Assembly: GCA_958298945.1 (NCBI GenBank)
Contig: OY282609.1
Span: forward strand, 35,561,212-35,625,211
DNA: 64,000 nt
Direction of reading: 5' to 3'
Source: Atherix ibis
Taxonomy: Eukaryota > Arthropoda > Insecta > Diptera > Athericidae
Below, in pieces: positions 22,340-34,068 of this stretch (positions within the stretch are counted from its first letter, which is position 1; every line of letters begins with the position of its first letter). A program made the translations under genes and the position numbers. Under the pieces are notes generated by a model. It saw nothing but the letters and a program-made list of their open reading frames with translations, searched no databases and was not told the origin of the DNA.

Positions 22340-25300
22340 TTAACCTACTTGGTGTAGTGTGTCACCTTCATACTCACCATCTCCTTTAGTATCCGATCGA
22401 TTCGTTAAAAATGATCTCTTGAAGAATATTTAGCACTATTACGATCCCATCACCACTGACAAATAGCTACCATAGAGAGGACACTAAATTCGTATAGATG
22501 ATAAAGATTGTTAAGAGATTGACCCTGTTATTGATAAAGTGGTCACGTTAGCCAGGACAGGACATGCGGGTTATATTGGGAACACCAAATTCCACTATTT
22601 GAAAGAAAAAAATTTATTTAAAGTACAAATTACTTAAATCTTTAATAGTGTAAACCATCTAAATTTATATATTGATTTCTAAAAGTAGATAATTTTTTAT
22701 GAATAAAAATTATTACTTCTATTATTAGTATTATTGAAAGTTTATATTATAGAAAAATGTGTAAAATCAGTTGAAATTTGGAAGCATTCACAATATTACA
22801 AGTGAACAAATAGAAATACTATTATTTATTAAATAAAACGTGACATACATATATGGTAAAATAAAATTCTTTCTAGTATTATACTCGACATTTTTGAATT
22901 TTACACTTAATGCTTGCCGTGTATGTGAGTTTATTGTATGAAATTGTTTAGACTTTTGAAGGCGTCAAGCAGGGTCACATTTCAAATCTAGCAAGGTATA
23001 TTTACATGTGCACACATATATATATTTATATAAGTTTTGAGTATATTCAATAATGTGAAGAATATTTGAATGGATGGATGATGTATTGTATACCTCCATT
23101 ACTTCGATATCAATCCACATTAATAGAGTAACTATTTAGGTAGAAGTAACATTATACTATGATAAGTGAGTTGGGACAGTTGGGACGAAAAAGTAAAAAG
23201 GATATTATTATGGTGTGAATATGGACAATGTTACATTTTTGATGTTCTTTCTTTTCAGATTTTTTTGCCTTTTTTACCTTCCTTTTTTCTTTTTTGTTAA
23301 TAGCAATTTCTTCTCCATATAAGAAACGTGTTCTGGATTCTAAATACTCTTATTTAATGTAAGTGAATTCCTTTATATGACGTCAGAGACTTATGTCCAT
23401 TTGTAAGCAATTCCTATTGGGTTTTCACTAAAGCTCCATTAGTTATTTTCTATCGTTTCACAACTTATCATATATTATGATGTAATGACATTATCGAAAT
23501 CCCCTGTGTAAGCAATCTATGTGTATGTATGGTCGGTCACTTTCATTAATAATGTTTGTACACGTATTACTGCAGGAAGAAATGATGACTGCATTATAAG
23601 TATTATAGTAAAAAGTATACATTAATAGGTATAAAAATATTTTATGAATTTTTCAAAATACTCATTTTAGCAGTGTTATTGGAATATTATAATTTTTTTA
23701 CTATAGTAATTATTGCTAATTGAGCTTATGGAAATATCGATTTATTATTAATTTATAAAGTTGAAAACTCTTGCTAACAGATTTTTTAAAAGCTTCCAAC
23801 AATAGAAATGCTTTTTAATTTTCTATTTGATTAAATCTGAGAGCAACATTTATTTTGCTTTACTTTGGAAATAGGCAGTAATAAAAATTTCCAGCGAATT
23901 TTACAGTAGTCACCAATGATGTGTAACATCTAATCTCGGTAATTGTAAAAATATTAGAGTCGGGTATTGATTGAAGTGATTTCACTAATTTGTTTATAAT
24001 AATTTTATTCTTTTACATTTTTATTTTTTTTTTTTTCATTGAAAATTAGCAAAATTTCATGTTAACATTTTTAAAATGGCATACGTATTTGGTAATCATT
24101 TTCGTCGCATTCACGAAATTAATCGCATATACCGAAAGCTAAAATGTTATACATCAAAAATGATTTTCAAATCCCATAAACTATCAAAATTTCTTCATTT
24201 ATATAGACCTTTTAGTTTGACTTCTACATGTCAAAAATAAATTCGTTTGTTTCATTAAGAAGATTTTAAAGATACAAACATTTTGACTTCCAAATCATTC
24301 TTTGAGCGAAAATAATATTACCCAATATTGCTAGATCTCTCCGCAGGATTTATTTATATTTTCATCCTGACTGAATGGAATCTTAAGAGTTATAAGCATT
24401 CCATATTCTTTCTAATATTAAAATCTTAAGTCAACGTTATTTTCAAATAACTCAAGGTGGTATCATCAGTCCTACTTTATACCAAGAGTTAAAGTTATCT
24501 GTTTAGATAATATTTCCCTGTTTACTTCACATACAAAATATAGAAACATTTCCAATCTCATATTCAAAATATTCGAGCATCCACGCTACCCTTAAATATT
24601 TATTGAAAATTAAAAATAAAATAAAAAAGGTCGTTATTCAACATTTTTATTGGCGGGCATTAAGCAGAAAACCCAGACTAAAAAAGCTTACCCTCCAAAA
24701 GCGTTATGGAAAATAACTTGCTATAAAACTCAGTTTATTTTACCTTATTGAACTTTGTACTTTTTTTTTTTAAACATATATTTGTAATAATGTTATTTAT
24801 CGTGATTTAAATATTCACTTTATTTATTTCTCGTTGGATGAACAATTTCAGTTTCATTTGTCATATTTATCAAAGTCCCTTTCTCGGGTGCCTTGACTTT
24901 TAAGCTTGCCCTTAAACATTCATTAATGCTTTGAAAAATCTTGAATTGGCCCCAAAAGCTACTAAACTGTTTGCATATCTAGTTAAATAAAGTATTATCG
25001 ATAGATTTATTTTTCTATTCCATATTACCATGACATTTTGTCAATTCTTAATTTAAAAAATTGGTGAGTTACTCGTATATGTATATTATTGTAAATTTAA
25101 GAGAAACCAAAATTTGTGATTGATATCGAAAATAAAATTTATTTTGAAAAATCGTCCATAGATGCTGGTTTGCACAAAATATTTAAACTAAAAAATAGAT
25201 TTTTTTTCTTTAAAATATTGTAGTTATATTCAACTAGGAATAGAAGAATTTATCTTCAAATAGACATTTTTCACCCAAAATCATATTAGGCTAGAAAAAG

Positions 25301-25375
25301 TCATCCTAGTTTTAAGTTTATGACTGATATTATTTAGCGATTTGTAGTTAAGTATTTGCTAGAAGTGCAGTTTAT
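22340..25375. other. AT-rich stretch, nothing recognised
   Basis: Short TA/ATAC tracts near 23000-23035. No coding sequence or transposon ends were seen in these 3 kb. Confidence 0.5.
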
Positions 25376-25380
25376 ATATA

Positions 25381-26121
25381 GTTTTCCAAAAAGAGTGATA
25401 TGAATTCTAAGTGACGTTTCGGCCATATGTAATATGTCATGATCTGTAATGTTTACAATTTCATTATGGAGAGATATACGCAAGAACAACGTTTACAAAT
25501 TATTCAATTTTATTATCAAAATAATCGTTCTCCAATTGAAACTTTTCGTGCGCTCACTTTCATCTGAGTGGTGCGGTAAATAAACAAAACTGACGATTCT
25601 GGTGTGAAGAAAATCCACAAATTATTCATGAACACCCATTACATTCACCTAAATTGACAGTTTGGTTTGGTTTTTGGTCTAGTGGAATCATCGGTCCGTA
25701 CTTCTTTCGAAATGAAGCCGGTAACACCGTTACTGTCAATGGAGAGCAGTATAGATCGATGATAACCAAGTTTTTATGGCCAAAATTGGAAGAAGTTGAT
25801 CTTGACAACATCTGATTCCAACAAAACGGGGTCTATGTGCCACACAGCACGAACAACAACTGAATTATTTCGAAAAAAATTTGGAGATTCGATTATTTCC
25901 AGAAATTGCGACATTGAATGGCCTCCAAGAAGTTGTGATATTTCTTGAAGAGTTCATCGAATTCGTTCCTGCAAAAGAAGTCGTGGAGGTCATTTGAACG
26001 ACATTTTATTCAGAACTTAATTGTATCCATTGTACTTCACATTAAATAAAAAACATTTAAATTTCCTTAGCAATTAGTGTATTTTTTTGAAAAGAAATGA
26101 TATCACTCTTATTCGAAAAAC
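25381..26121 (+). mobile_element. mariner-like (DUF4817-type) element, internally deleted, both ends present
   Basis: Terminal inverted repeats at 25381-25401 and 26100-26121 share AAGAGTGATAT and GTTTT ends. A start at 25467 gives MERYTQEQRLQIIQFYYQNN, the typical N-terminal helix of the family. A large deletion then joins it to FWCEENPQIIHEHPLHSPKL, LTVWFGFWSSGIIGPYFF and VTVNGEQYRSM. After the stop in NI*FQQNGVYVPHS the frame decays; WPPRSCDIS is still visible near 25918. The middle catalytic aspartate is asparagine. Total length is about 740 bp, well below an autonomous copy. It is the only DUF4817-type copy here with both ends. Confidence 0.88.
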
Positions 26122-26124
26122 CCT

Positions 26125-26460
26125 TTACATCGTTCGTAATTGCATGCCTCTATCCAGGGTGTTAACTTGTGCCATCAAATTTTATGTAATTGCACATGTT
26201 TTTTGGAGAACCGAAAAGTAGTTGAAAATAAATCTCGCTTACAGAGTACTTCGATATTAAAAGCTGATGAAAGTGAGGAATGAGTGCATTTACCTTATTT
26301 TCGGAGATTTATTCCTTGCCTGAAGTGAATCAAAATATATGTTAGCTATGACGTTTTCCGACAATGAGAGATAAACGAAAATACTTCCAGTCGTATTGTG
26401 ATGCCCGTTTATTGAAAGATGTTAGCACAAAATTTTATTGAAATTGTTGTAGTATATCAA
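26125..26460. other. Spacer before mariner remnant
   Basis: May include the degraded 5' end of the following mariner, but no motif is readable. Confidence 0.4.
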
Positions 26461-26464
26461 AAGT

Positions 26465-27205
26465 CATTCTAGTTCAAAAATGGACCAAATAAAAGCCTCA
26501 AAGCATTGCAGGCTTGTGTAACAAATTTTGTGGTATTTATAATAAAAAACGCTCATTTTTTTCTAGAAATTTTTATGTCAAAGATGATAAAAGTGGTGAA
26601 ATCCTCGAAAAAATTGCGTCAGACTGGCATTTAAACAGTAATATCATAACTAATCAAAACGTTTTAAACAATTCGCAAACGGCTGTGCTCAAAATTCAAC
26701 TCGAGTGTAAAAAACATGACGAACCGACTCAACACCTATTAAACGCTGCTGAAGCGCAATAAAATCGAGCCATATCTAAAACAAATTTTAATCTGCGATG
26801 AAGAAATCTGCAAAATATGAGAATATCGTTCGAAATAGATCACGACCAATAAGGTTATGCTGTAAGTATAGAGTGACTGGAAGGGAATCGTCCATTATGA
26901 ATTGCTACCGATCCGTCAAACTGTTTACTGGATACTGTATTATGAGCAACTTGAGAGATTATCTTTAATGACTTGCCAAAAATTAAGAAAGCTTGCCTGG
27001 GAAGTTTTGAGGCATCCATCGTATAGCTCTCACCTTTTCAATATCTACCAAACTCTTGTAATGGAACCAAGCTAGACTAAAGAGAGGTCTGTGAAAACCA
27101 CTTGATTCAGTTTTCCAACCAAAAACCACAGAAGATCTATACTGATGGAAGGAATCATGGCTCTGCCCGAAAAATGACGAAACATTGTAGATAATCATTG
27201 AGAAT
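26465..27205 (+). pseudogene. mellifera-type mariner remnant
   Basis: Frame one (26514-26762) reads LCNKFCGIYNKK, FSRNFYVKDDKSGEILEKIA and NSQTAVLKIQLECKK, matching the second HTH region. A frameshift gives LLKRNKIEPYLKQILICDEE (about 26738-26806), the first catalytic block. Then, through more shifts, WKGIVHYELLPIRQTVYWIL (about 26879) and YEQLERL, and LAWEVLRHPSYSSHLFNIYQ (about 26993-27055), a decayed HPPYSPDLAPSDY site in which the third aspartate is lost. The HHDNA block is missing. It shares the GCTGAAGCGCAAT segment with 14.5 and 16.7 kb. Confidence 0.88.
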
Positions 27206-27800
27206 ATATGAATTGAATATATTGATCTCCTTTTTCTCAAGAAACGATATGAACTTTTTTGACTAACGAATATAAAAATATGAATGTTTTTTGTTATGGT
27301 AATCGATATAAAAAAAAACATTAAAACAACAGTTATTCTTATTTGTAAAAAAATATATTTTTATATGTATTTATAAAAATAATTTTGAAATAAAGCAATA
27401 AAAAACCAAATTTATATTAAAAACAAATTTTAAAATTTTATTGTTTAATTGAAACTAATTATATAAAGTTCAATTGATTACATTGGAAATTGATTAAGAA
27501 AGAAATAACTCAATTTTAAACATAAATATAACAACATAAATAATTGTATCTATTATATAAAAAATAATATTATATATGTTTATTTTATATATTACCAAAT
27601 TAACATCTTAATTAAATATTTTCTAGTTAATATAAATTATATAAATTAAAAATGGCAATAAAAACTTTTGTAAGAAAAAAAAAAGATTAAGGAGAAAAAT
27701 TCTATCTAAAAATAGGAAGACACGTAATATATATTTACTTTATAAATAATATAGTTAATAATAGTACATAGTCAATCAATTATTCCATTTAATAAATATT
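27205..27800. other. Very AT-rich spacer
   Basis: Almost pure A/T, with many ATATTA-type words. No feature. Confidence 0.55.
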
Positions 27801-28022
27801 TTGCCTTGGAGTGCCAATTATTTTGAAATACCCGTCATCGTCGTCATCACCGAATTGGCCTCTGGCAAATGACTATGGAGAAAGAAGTGCAACATCTGAG
27901 CCCTGTTCCTTAACAGTCTGCCATCCACCCCACCAATTTAACTTTTCCTATTTTTTAATATTAAAAAAATACCAAATTTTTATTATTTCTATTATTTTGT
28001 TGATTAATTGTTTTTTTTTTAA

Positions 28023-28114
28023 ATATATTATCCCCCCTCTTAGATAACTTAACACATCCAGGCTTCACCAATATCCTGGATGTGTTAAGTTATCTAAGAG
28101 GGGGGATAATATAT
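28023..28114. repeat. Perfect inverted repeat, 40-bp arms, 12-nt spacer
   Basis: 28023-28062 is the exact reverse complement of 28075-28114 (core CTTAGATAACTTAACACATC). The spacer is 28063-28074. Only 9 bases separate it from the next palindrome. Confidence 0.98.
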
Positions 28115-28123
28115 ATAAAAAAT

Positions 28124-28211
28124 ATGATACGTGTATGTGTGACAGGGTAATTTGAAAATCGACACTATCACTGCGATTTTCAAATTACCCTGTCACACAT
28201 ACACGTATCAT
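28124..28211. repeat. Perfect inverted repeat, 38-bp arms, 12-nt spacer
   Basis: 28124-28161 is the exact reverse complement of 28174-28211 (core GACAGGGTAATTTGAAAATC). The spacer is 28162-28173. The arms are unrelated in sequence to the preceding palindrome. Confidence 0.98.
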
Positions 28212-28261
28212 CAGTAACTCGTCCATTTTTAATATATATGGTATATTATATGTAGAAAAGG

Positions 28262-28475
28262 CTTTGAAAAAAGATTCTTTGCGTCAGATCGGACACTGAT
28301 CCATCATGACAACGCTCCCTGTCAGACGTTTATCTTCATCAAATTTTGCAAGGAAAAATTATTCCTGTTATTTCCCCACCTTTCTATTAATTTCATCTGA
28401 GCCTGTGTAGTTTTTTGTGGTTTTTTTAAGACCAAAATAACTTCCAAGGACATCATCTTCGATAACATCTTAAAG
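28262..28475 (+). pseudogene. mariner transposase scrap
   Basis: A frame-shifted reading gives HHDNAPCQTFIFIKFCKEK (about 28302-28360), the second catalytic block, then a decayed PP.Y region and FKTKITSKDIIFDNI, matching the FPKLK....G.HFDNI segment after the third aspartate. About 70 codons only. It is closest in style to the remnant at 6.4 kb. Confidence 0.75.
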
Positions 28476-28479
28476 ATTG

Positions 28480-30625
28480 TAATCAAGTAGCTTATATATT
28501 AATAATAATTATAGTTATTGTCATATAATAATTGTATTATATTTTTGTTTTAAAATAATTGTATTTATTTTCAAGAGTCTTGCTTGGTTACACATAGTCT
28601 ATTTTAGTTCAATACCACATTTGGCTTGAAATATTCATATTAGAGTCTGAATAATCATAATTAGCAGTCTCCAAAAATTTGTAAACAATCGCCTTTATCG
28701 AAAAAATTATTTTACAATTTTGGAGTGAATAGGTCCTAGTCATGTAAAACTAATAGTTTTGGCTAAATATTATCAATTGTCAACTGGAAATTGTCCTACT
28801 CATTTAAAAATAAGACTTTCTTAGGTCAAATTAAATTTTGCATATGGTATTAGTTTCCAATTAGCATCACAAAATATTAGTTTATATTAAATAATTAAAG
28901 AAAATATTTTCTTGTATTACAAATACTATAAAAACAGAAATCGAAAAATAAAAATATATTCTCTAAAGCTTGAGAGGAAGAAAAATATTTAAAGTAGTTT
29001 TGAAACTTTGTTTTTCGAAAAGAGGATGTCGTAGTTCTCTGCTTGAACAAATTCATCAGTTGATGCAGAAAATTCATAATCATATCGTTGCAGATAATAA
29101 GAAAATTAGTATTATTACGTTGCAGAATTGTACTCTGCTCTATGCTTTTGATTAGTACCTGCAGTGTTTTCATACTATTAGAGGGGTGGCAATCTCTAAG
29201 AACGGAAAGCTCATAATTTTATAGAGTTTGAGTTGAGTGTTATTTGGTGTCTGTTTATCAAAGAAGTTCTTCGGTGCCAGGCAGTGAATCTTTAAGTGGA
29301 GAAGTATGAAGACGAATACTTGTTCGCCTTTTATTAGATTTTCCAGAGCCAAAAATGGCTGGGGAGTTACAAACAACAAACAATAGCAACAGAAGTAAAG
29401 TAAAACTTTCAAAATGGGACTTTGTTGAATATGAGAGATTATAGAACATCCTCACAGTTGTTGGTGACTTTACAAAATATCATAAGTATACGGAAGGTAG
29501 AATGACTATATGTATGTATGTGTACAGTTGTATAAGATCACTACCATCCTCATAGTCATTCTAGGTTGAAAAAGTTGATTCTTGAAGAGCATTCACTTCA
29601 TTCTGGTTAAGTCGTCTTATTTACATAAACGTACCTTATTCGTTTTTATATGATTCACATAATGTACGTACCAGTTGTATTGTATTCATTCTTGTATAGC
29701 TGCGAATAAGTTGTTGTACTCAAGCTCGAAAGTACTGTCTTAATTTTGAGGTATAAAAGAATTTTTCGAGCAAAAATTTTTCCTTTTTCTTCTAAACGAA
29801 TGCGAGTGCCTATTGCATGATACATACTTATTGTCATATGTGGTAATGATACTCTGTGATACTCAATTTCACATATGACACAATATTTTAGATAACTGAG
29901 TGTGCTACTACTAATCCTAGGTTGTTATCTTCTTATTTCTAGTCAGCATTCATTTAGATGCTAGTTCTTATTTTGAATTCGTATTGCGTTCACAGTCGTT
30001 TAAGATTACATCGACTTGGTGTTTTTCAAAGCAACGTTTAAATGAAAAAAAAAAGAATATGTAAAAGTGTTTTATAAAAAAGAATACCTCGAAAAGATAT
30101 TATCTGAAAGAAAGTGTTTCGAAGAAGATATCAAACTACATATGAATCTTAAAAGAAATTTCATTCATATGCGCAGCTGTTGAGAACAATTTTCACGAAT
30201 ATTATTAGGTCTACATATTTTCTCATATTATCTATAAAAAAAAAGCAAAATGAAGAAAATTACAATATTTTGCTAGAAAATCTTTTTTAAAAAAAGAATA
30301 AAATCATTCGTATAGTGATATCTTAATTATAAAAAATATTTTTAATTGGCATTATCAATTTCATAATAGAGATATACTCGTAACAAAAATTACAGCAAAA
30401 AATAGTAATTTTTCACTATGTTCGATCATTCTAAAAATATTATCTTTTTAAGTAAATTAATGGAATATTTTATAAGATATCTTATTTTTGATATGTTCTT
30501 TTGAGATGTTTTTAACTGTGCTAAGTCGAATTTTCTGACTTGGCAAAATGCAAGTAAAATATTTCCAAAATTGAAAATTTCTTTTTGTGACCTCTGAACT
30601 CAAAACTCCAAAGTACGAGCAAAAA
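28480..30625. other. AT-rich stretch, no gene supported
   Basis: A 12-bp inverted match (29498-29509 with 29552-29563) and short TATG runs near 29509-29521 are present. Short frames at 28895-29455 have no recognisable content. Confidence 0.5.
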
Positions 30626-30629
30626 TACT

Positions 30630-30790
30630 ATACCTCCAAATGATGTTTGTTTGTTTGATTGTGTGTAAGATTTCTAAACATTTCCCAGGGATCACGATGC
30701 AGCGCCGCGTTCATTGGATTAGCTGGATGGGGGCGATTTAAAGGTGCATAGATTTCGTAGAGAATGATTGTTTGTTTTAAGAAATTAAAA
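30630..30790 (-). other. Possible coding fragment of unknown origin
   Basis: A GC-richer patch in AT-rich DNA. Right to left it reads ILYEIYAPLNRPHPANPMNA and then ALHRDPWEMFRNLTHN, with balanced, charged composition and no stop over 67 codons. It could be an exon, a pseudogene or a transposon scrap. No clear splice acceptor sits directly upstream and I do not recognise the protein. Confidence 0.25.
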
Positions 30791-30794
30791 AGAG

Positions 30795-31490
30795 GACTTG
30801 AAAATGGTATTGTGATATCTAAATTCTCCACAATGCAGGAAATCTCATTAGAAAAGAAATATTGAGTTAAGTTTATATTCCATTAGAAGATGAGGGTTAG
30901 CGAGCTAAACTTCATAGGAACTGCAAATGGAAAGAGGAAATTATGTGTGAAAGTAGAATTTTCTATTCAAATTCTGAGCAGTTTTCGTACCTAAAAATTT
31001 TTTACCTTACCCAGTCCAAATGATGTTTGTCCACCTTTTTCAGAGTTAAATTTTCACTTGCCTTACAATTTTTGCAGAAGCTATCAGTAAAAAAGTCTTT
31101 CCATATTTTGCGTAATTTCATTATTTCTAGTTCATAGAATTTTTACTTCTTTGACGCAAAATATTCTTCAAGGTGTCTTTTGGAATTAAAATTTTTCTAT
31201 TTGAGTAGTTCTGCAATATCCAAAATAAAGAGAAATTCGAAGGTACTTAATCAATCCTGTTGGAGGCTTAACCTTACGTAGTGATCTTCTTTTTTACATA
31301 CCAATATTAGCCGTTTCAACTTGAAAGCCTAATTAAACTTGTCCAATTGAGGTCAATGCACATTTGAATTTATTATATGTTTGCTCAGCAGCGATTCTTT
31401 TTCAATCTTAACCAATTAACATATTTTTTAATTAATAGTGGAAGTGCTTTGAGCTGATTTATCATGATGCCATCTCTAAGATCACATCAT
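30795..31490. other. Spacer, nothing recognised
   Basis: No supported feature. Confidence 0.5.
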
Positions 31491-31493
31491 GTC

Positions 31494-31581
31494 AGGTAAT
31501 GGTGGGTAATTAATCAGGTAGTGGTGGGTAATTATAAAACGGTTGCAAGCCGTCTTATAATTACCCACCATTACCTGATTA
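31494..31581. repeat. Direct plus inverted repeat of a GGTGGGTAAT motif
   Basis: CAGGTAATGGTGGGTAATT (31494-31512) is repeated with one change at 31515-31533. The segment 31511-31542 is then mirrored at 31550-31581 (32-bp arms, two mismatches, 7-nt spacer). So three copies of one motif are present, the last one inverted. Confidence 0.93.
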
Positions 31582-31584
31582 AGA

Positions 31585-34065
31585 AAAGGATAGCATCTTA
31601 CTTTTCAATAGAGATTGTAATCCGACGTATCAGATCTGTTTCCATGCGAGCTTGAGTTTTTGCAACGTAAATTATTCATTTTAGAAAATTAAACATTGCA
31701 GGGAGGTGTAAGCATTGGAATGCGTTTATCAGATAAAACCTCTGCGTTTTATTTTGTTTTTGTTAGTTAAAAGTCAGTTTTTTTATGCTCAATAGAATTA
31801 GTTGCATTCTATCAAATATAAATCATATTTTATAATTGTTAGAAATAATTTACAATCAAAAAATCTATACCTAAAAGATGAAATAACTTTTCAAACAACC
31901 CAACCGAGTGTTTTTAATATAAAATCCTTAAAAAAAATAATTAAGTTGACTTGAGACTAACTGAGCAAATTAGTTTTTAATACCCTTCTACCTAACAGTA
32001 TGTAAAAATTAATAAAAAATTTAAGCAAAAAAGTTATTTTGATAATTTGAGACAAAAAATTGTAAAAACCTATTAAGTAGATTCAATTTATAAAAAATAA
32101 AAAAAATATTTAAAGGGAACGTTATGCTCTTATTAAATACTTTTAAAAAAATATGGCACAGTTGACAAAATAATTTTGATACTATAGTAATTGGTTTAAA
32201 AGCATTTTAATCAATACCATCGACCACTTTTGAAGTGATATTAATTCCACTTCATTAATTTCCCTTTTCAGCACATAATTTTTAATTAAATAAACTCCAT
32301 ATTAGTCTTGTGAACCGTGTAGGTATAAATAAACTTCCCGATGATTTTAATTATGTTAATATCCTTTATTAAGTAAACAATCAGAATACAAATGCTTCTA
32401 AATGAGCATAAGTATAATTATCTGAAGGAAAAAAGTACCTTGAATGTCACTCGGATCATTTTATTTGCAAGTATTTACACTCTAGAAAACCAAATCTCAT
32501 TCGAGATGTGTATTTTCTAAATATCTTTTCTGATCTAGGAAATCAATACGAGTACAGATGCACTATCCGATATTGAAAGACCCAAAAACAAAACAAAAAA
32601 TAACATCGTAAAGATTGTGTAGAAGCAATGAAAAGGCAGCAGCAAATGAAATTGGAAGCCAATGGTCCAAATAAACATCCTCAACAAAAGTTCTAGCTTA
32701 TCTGAGTCAGTTGTTACAATCTCATGAATTACAAAGACTTATCCTTATGTAGGATATTCCAGAATATATGTACATATAGACGTTTATATATAAGAATGAA
32801 ATAGAAGCGCTAAAGTTTCACATGTCGTTGATACTTAAAGAACTGTCGGCAAAAAAAAAAACTAAAATGAAAATGTTAACTTAGTGTGCCGAAATCGTTT
32901 GTATTATTTTGACAGTATTCACTTCTTCTACTTAAGAACTGACTCCTTGTTTTAACTTGTCACTTTTGTGTGTCATAAAAATTGAGCATAGACAAAGCAC
33001 AAATCACATTAAAAGGATACGCCATGTAATAAAATGCAATGTCGAAATATAAGAAGTAAAGCAAAGTGTAAAATAAAAAATAATAAAAACCTCACATTCC
33101 CATATAACTGTTTTCTTGTAAAATTTTTATACAAAGATGAAGCCTTAGGTTATGCTAAGCTTATAAATCCTCAAAAGGCTGATATCATCATGGAGTCACG
33201 CCTTGGCATCGAGTCAAAGTGATTCTGTTTCTTCTAACGAGTAAATTTAGTTAAGGGTAACTTACAAGTATATCGTTTTATTTTTAATGTCATTTTCCTT
33301 ATAAAAAAAAATATGCCCTACTCTCAATAACAATAAAAGTCAATATTCAAATTAAACTTTTTTATATAGTTTTAAATTTTTATATTTTCAATTTGAATGT
33401 TCACATTAATACTAATAAAGGCAATTTTATGAGATCGTATATAACACCAACAATAAAGAATATTTGTACTTATTCTTTTTTTATTGTTAATAATATAACT
33501 TTCAAAAATTTAAAATTGTTTTGCGGTTACAGTTTAAAGGCTATTAATAGTCACTGAAAAGATCAGTCTTTGATTAGTCGATAAACACTTTATTTATTTT
33601 CACGGTAGAATTCCTTCAATCTTTAAGCTTATTAAACAACTTCAATTAATACTACAGAGTTTTAATATTAACTAAAAAAAAACCATTCTTATATAAATTT
33701 GTTGGGTTCGTAGTCTCAGCCCAAATGAACGCGTCCATTGTAGTCCTGCGGGACTTTCCCATCTATTATTTTCGAAACATTTAATTTGTTACCGTCCAGT
33801 TGTTGCATCGTTGATGATTATTACAATCTATGATCATAATTTAAAGCTTTACGAGTATTGTGCTAAATAGTTTACTTGCTTAGATATTCACTTTTGGGCT
33901 CTACGTGTTTATACTCAATATCAATTTCACATTAGCATGGCAGGAAATATTTGATTAACTTCTTTTAGCTAGTAAATTTATTTTCCAAACAAGTTTTTGT
34001 AGTATAAATCTATATTTTTAGAAATATATTTTAAATCAAGGGGTGACTTAGATTATAATTTAAAA
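31585..34065. other. AT-rich stretch, no gene supported
   Basis: Two weak patches stand out. One is 32625-32700 (+), reading EAMKRQQQMKLEANGPNKHP after a possible splice acceptor. The other is a GC-richer patch at 33700-33800. Neither could be identified. Confidence 0.45.
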
Positions 34066-34068
34066 ATA

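Noticed and set aside
33700..33800. Retroelement fragment around CCCGCAGGAC
   Set aside because: Too short and ambiguous in every frame.
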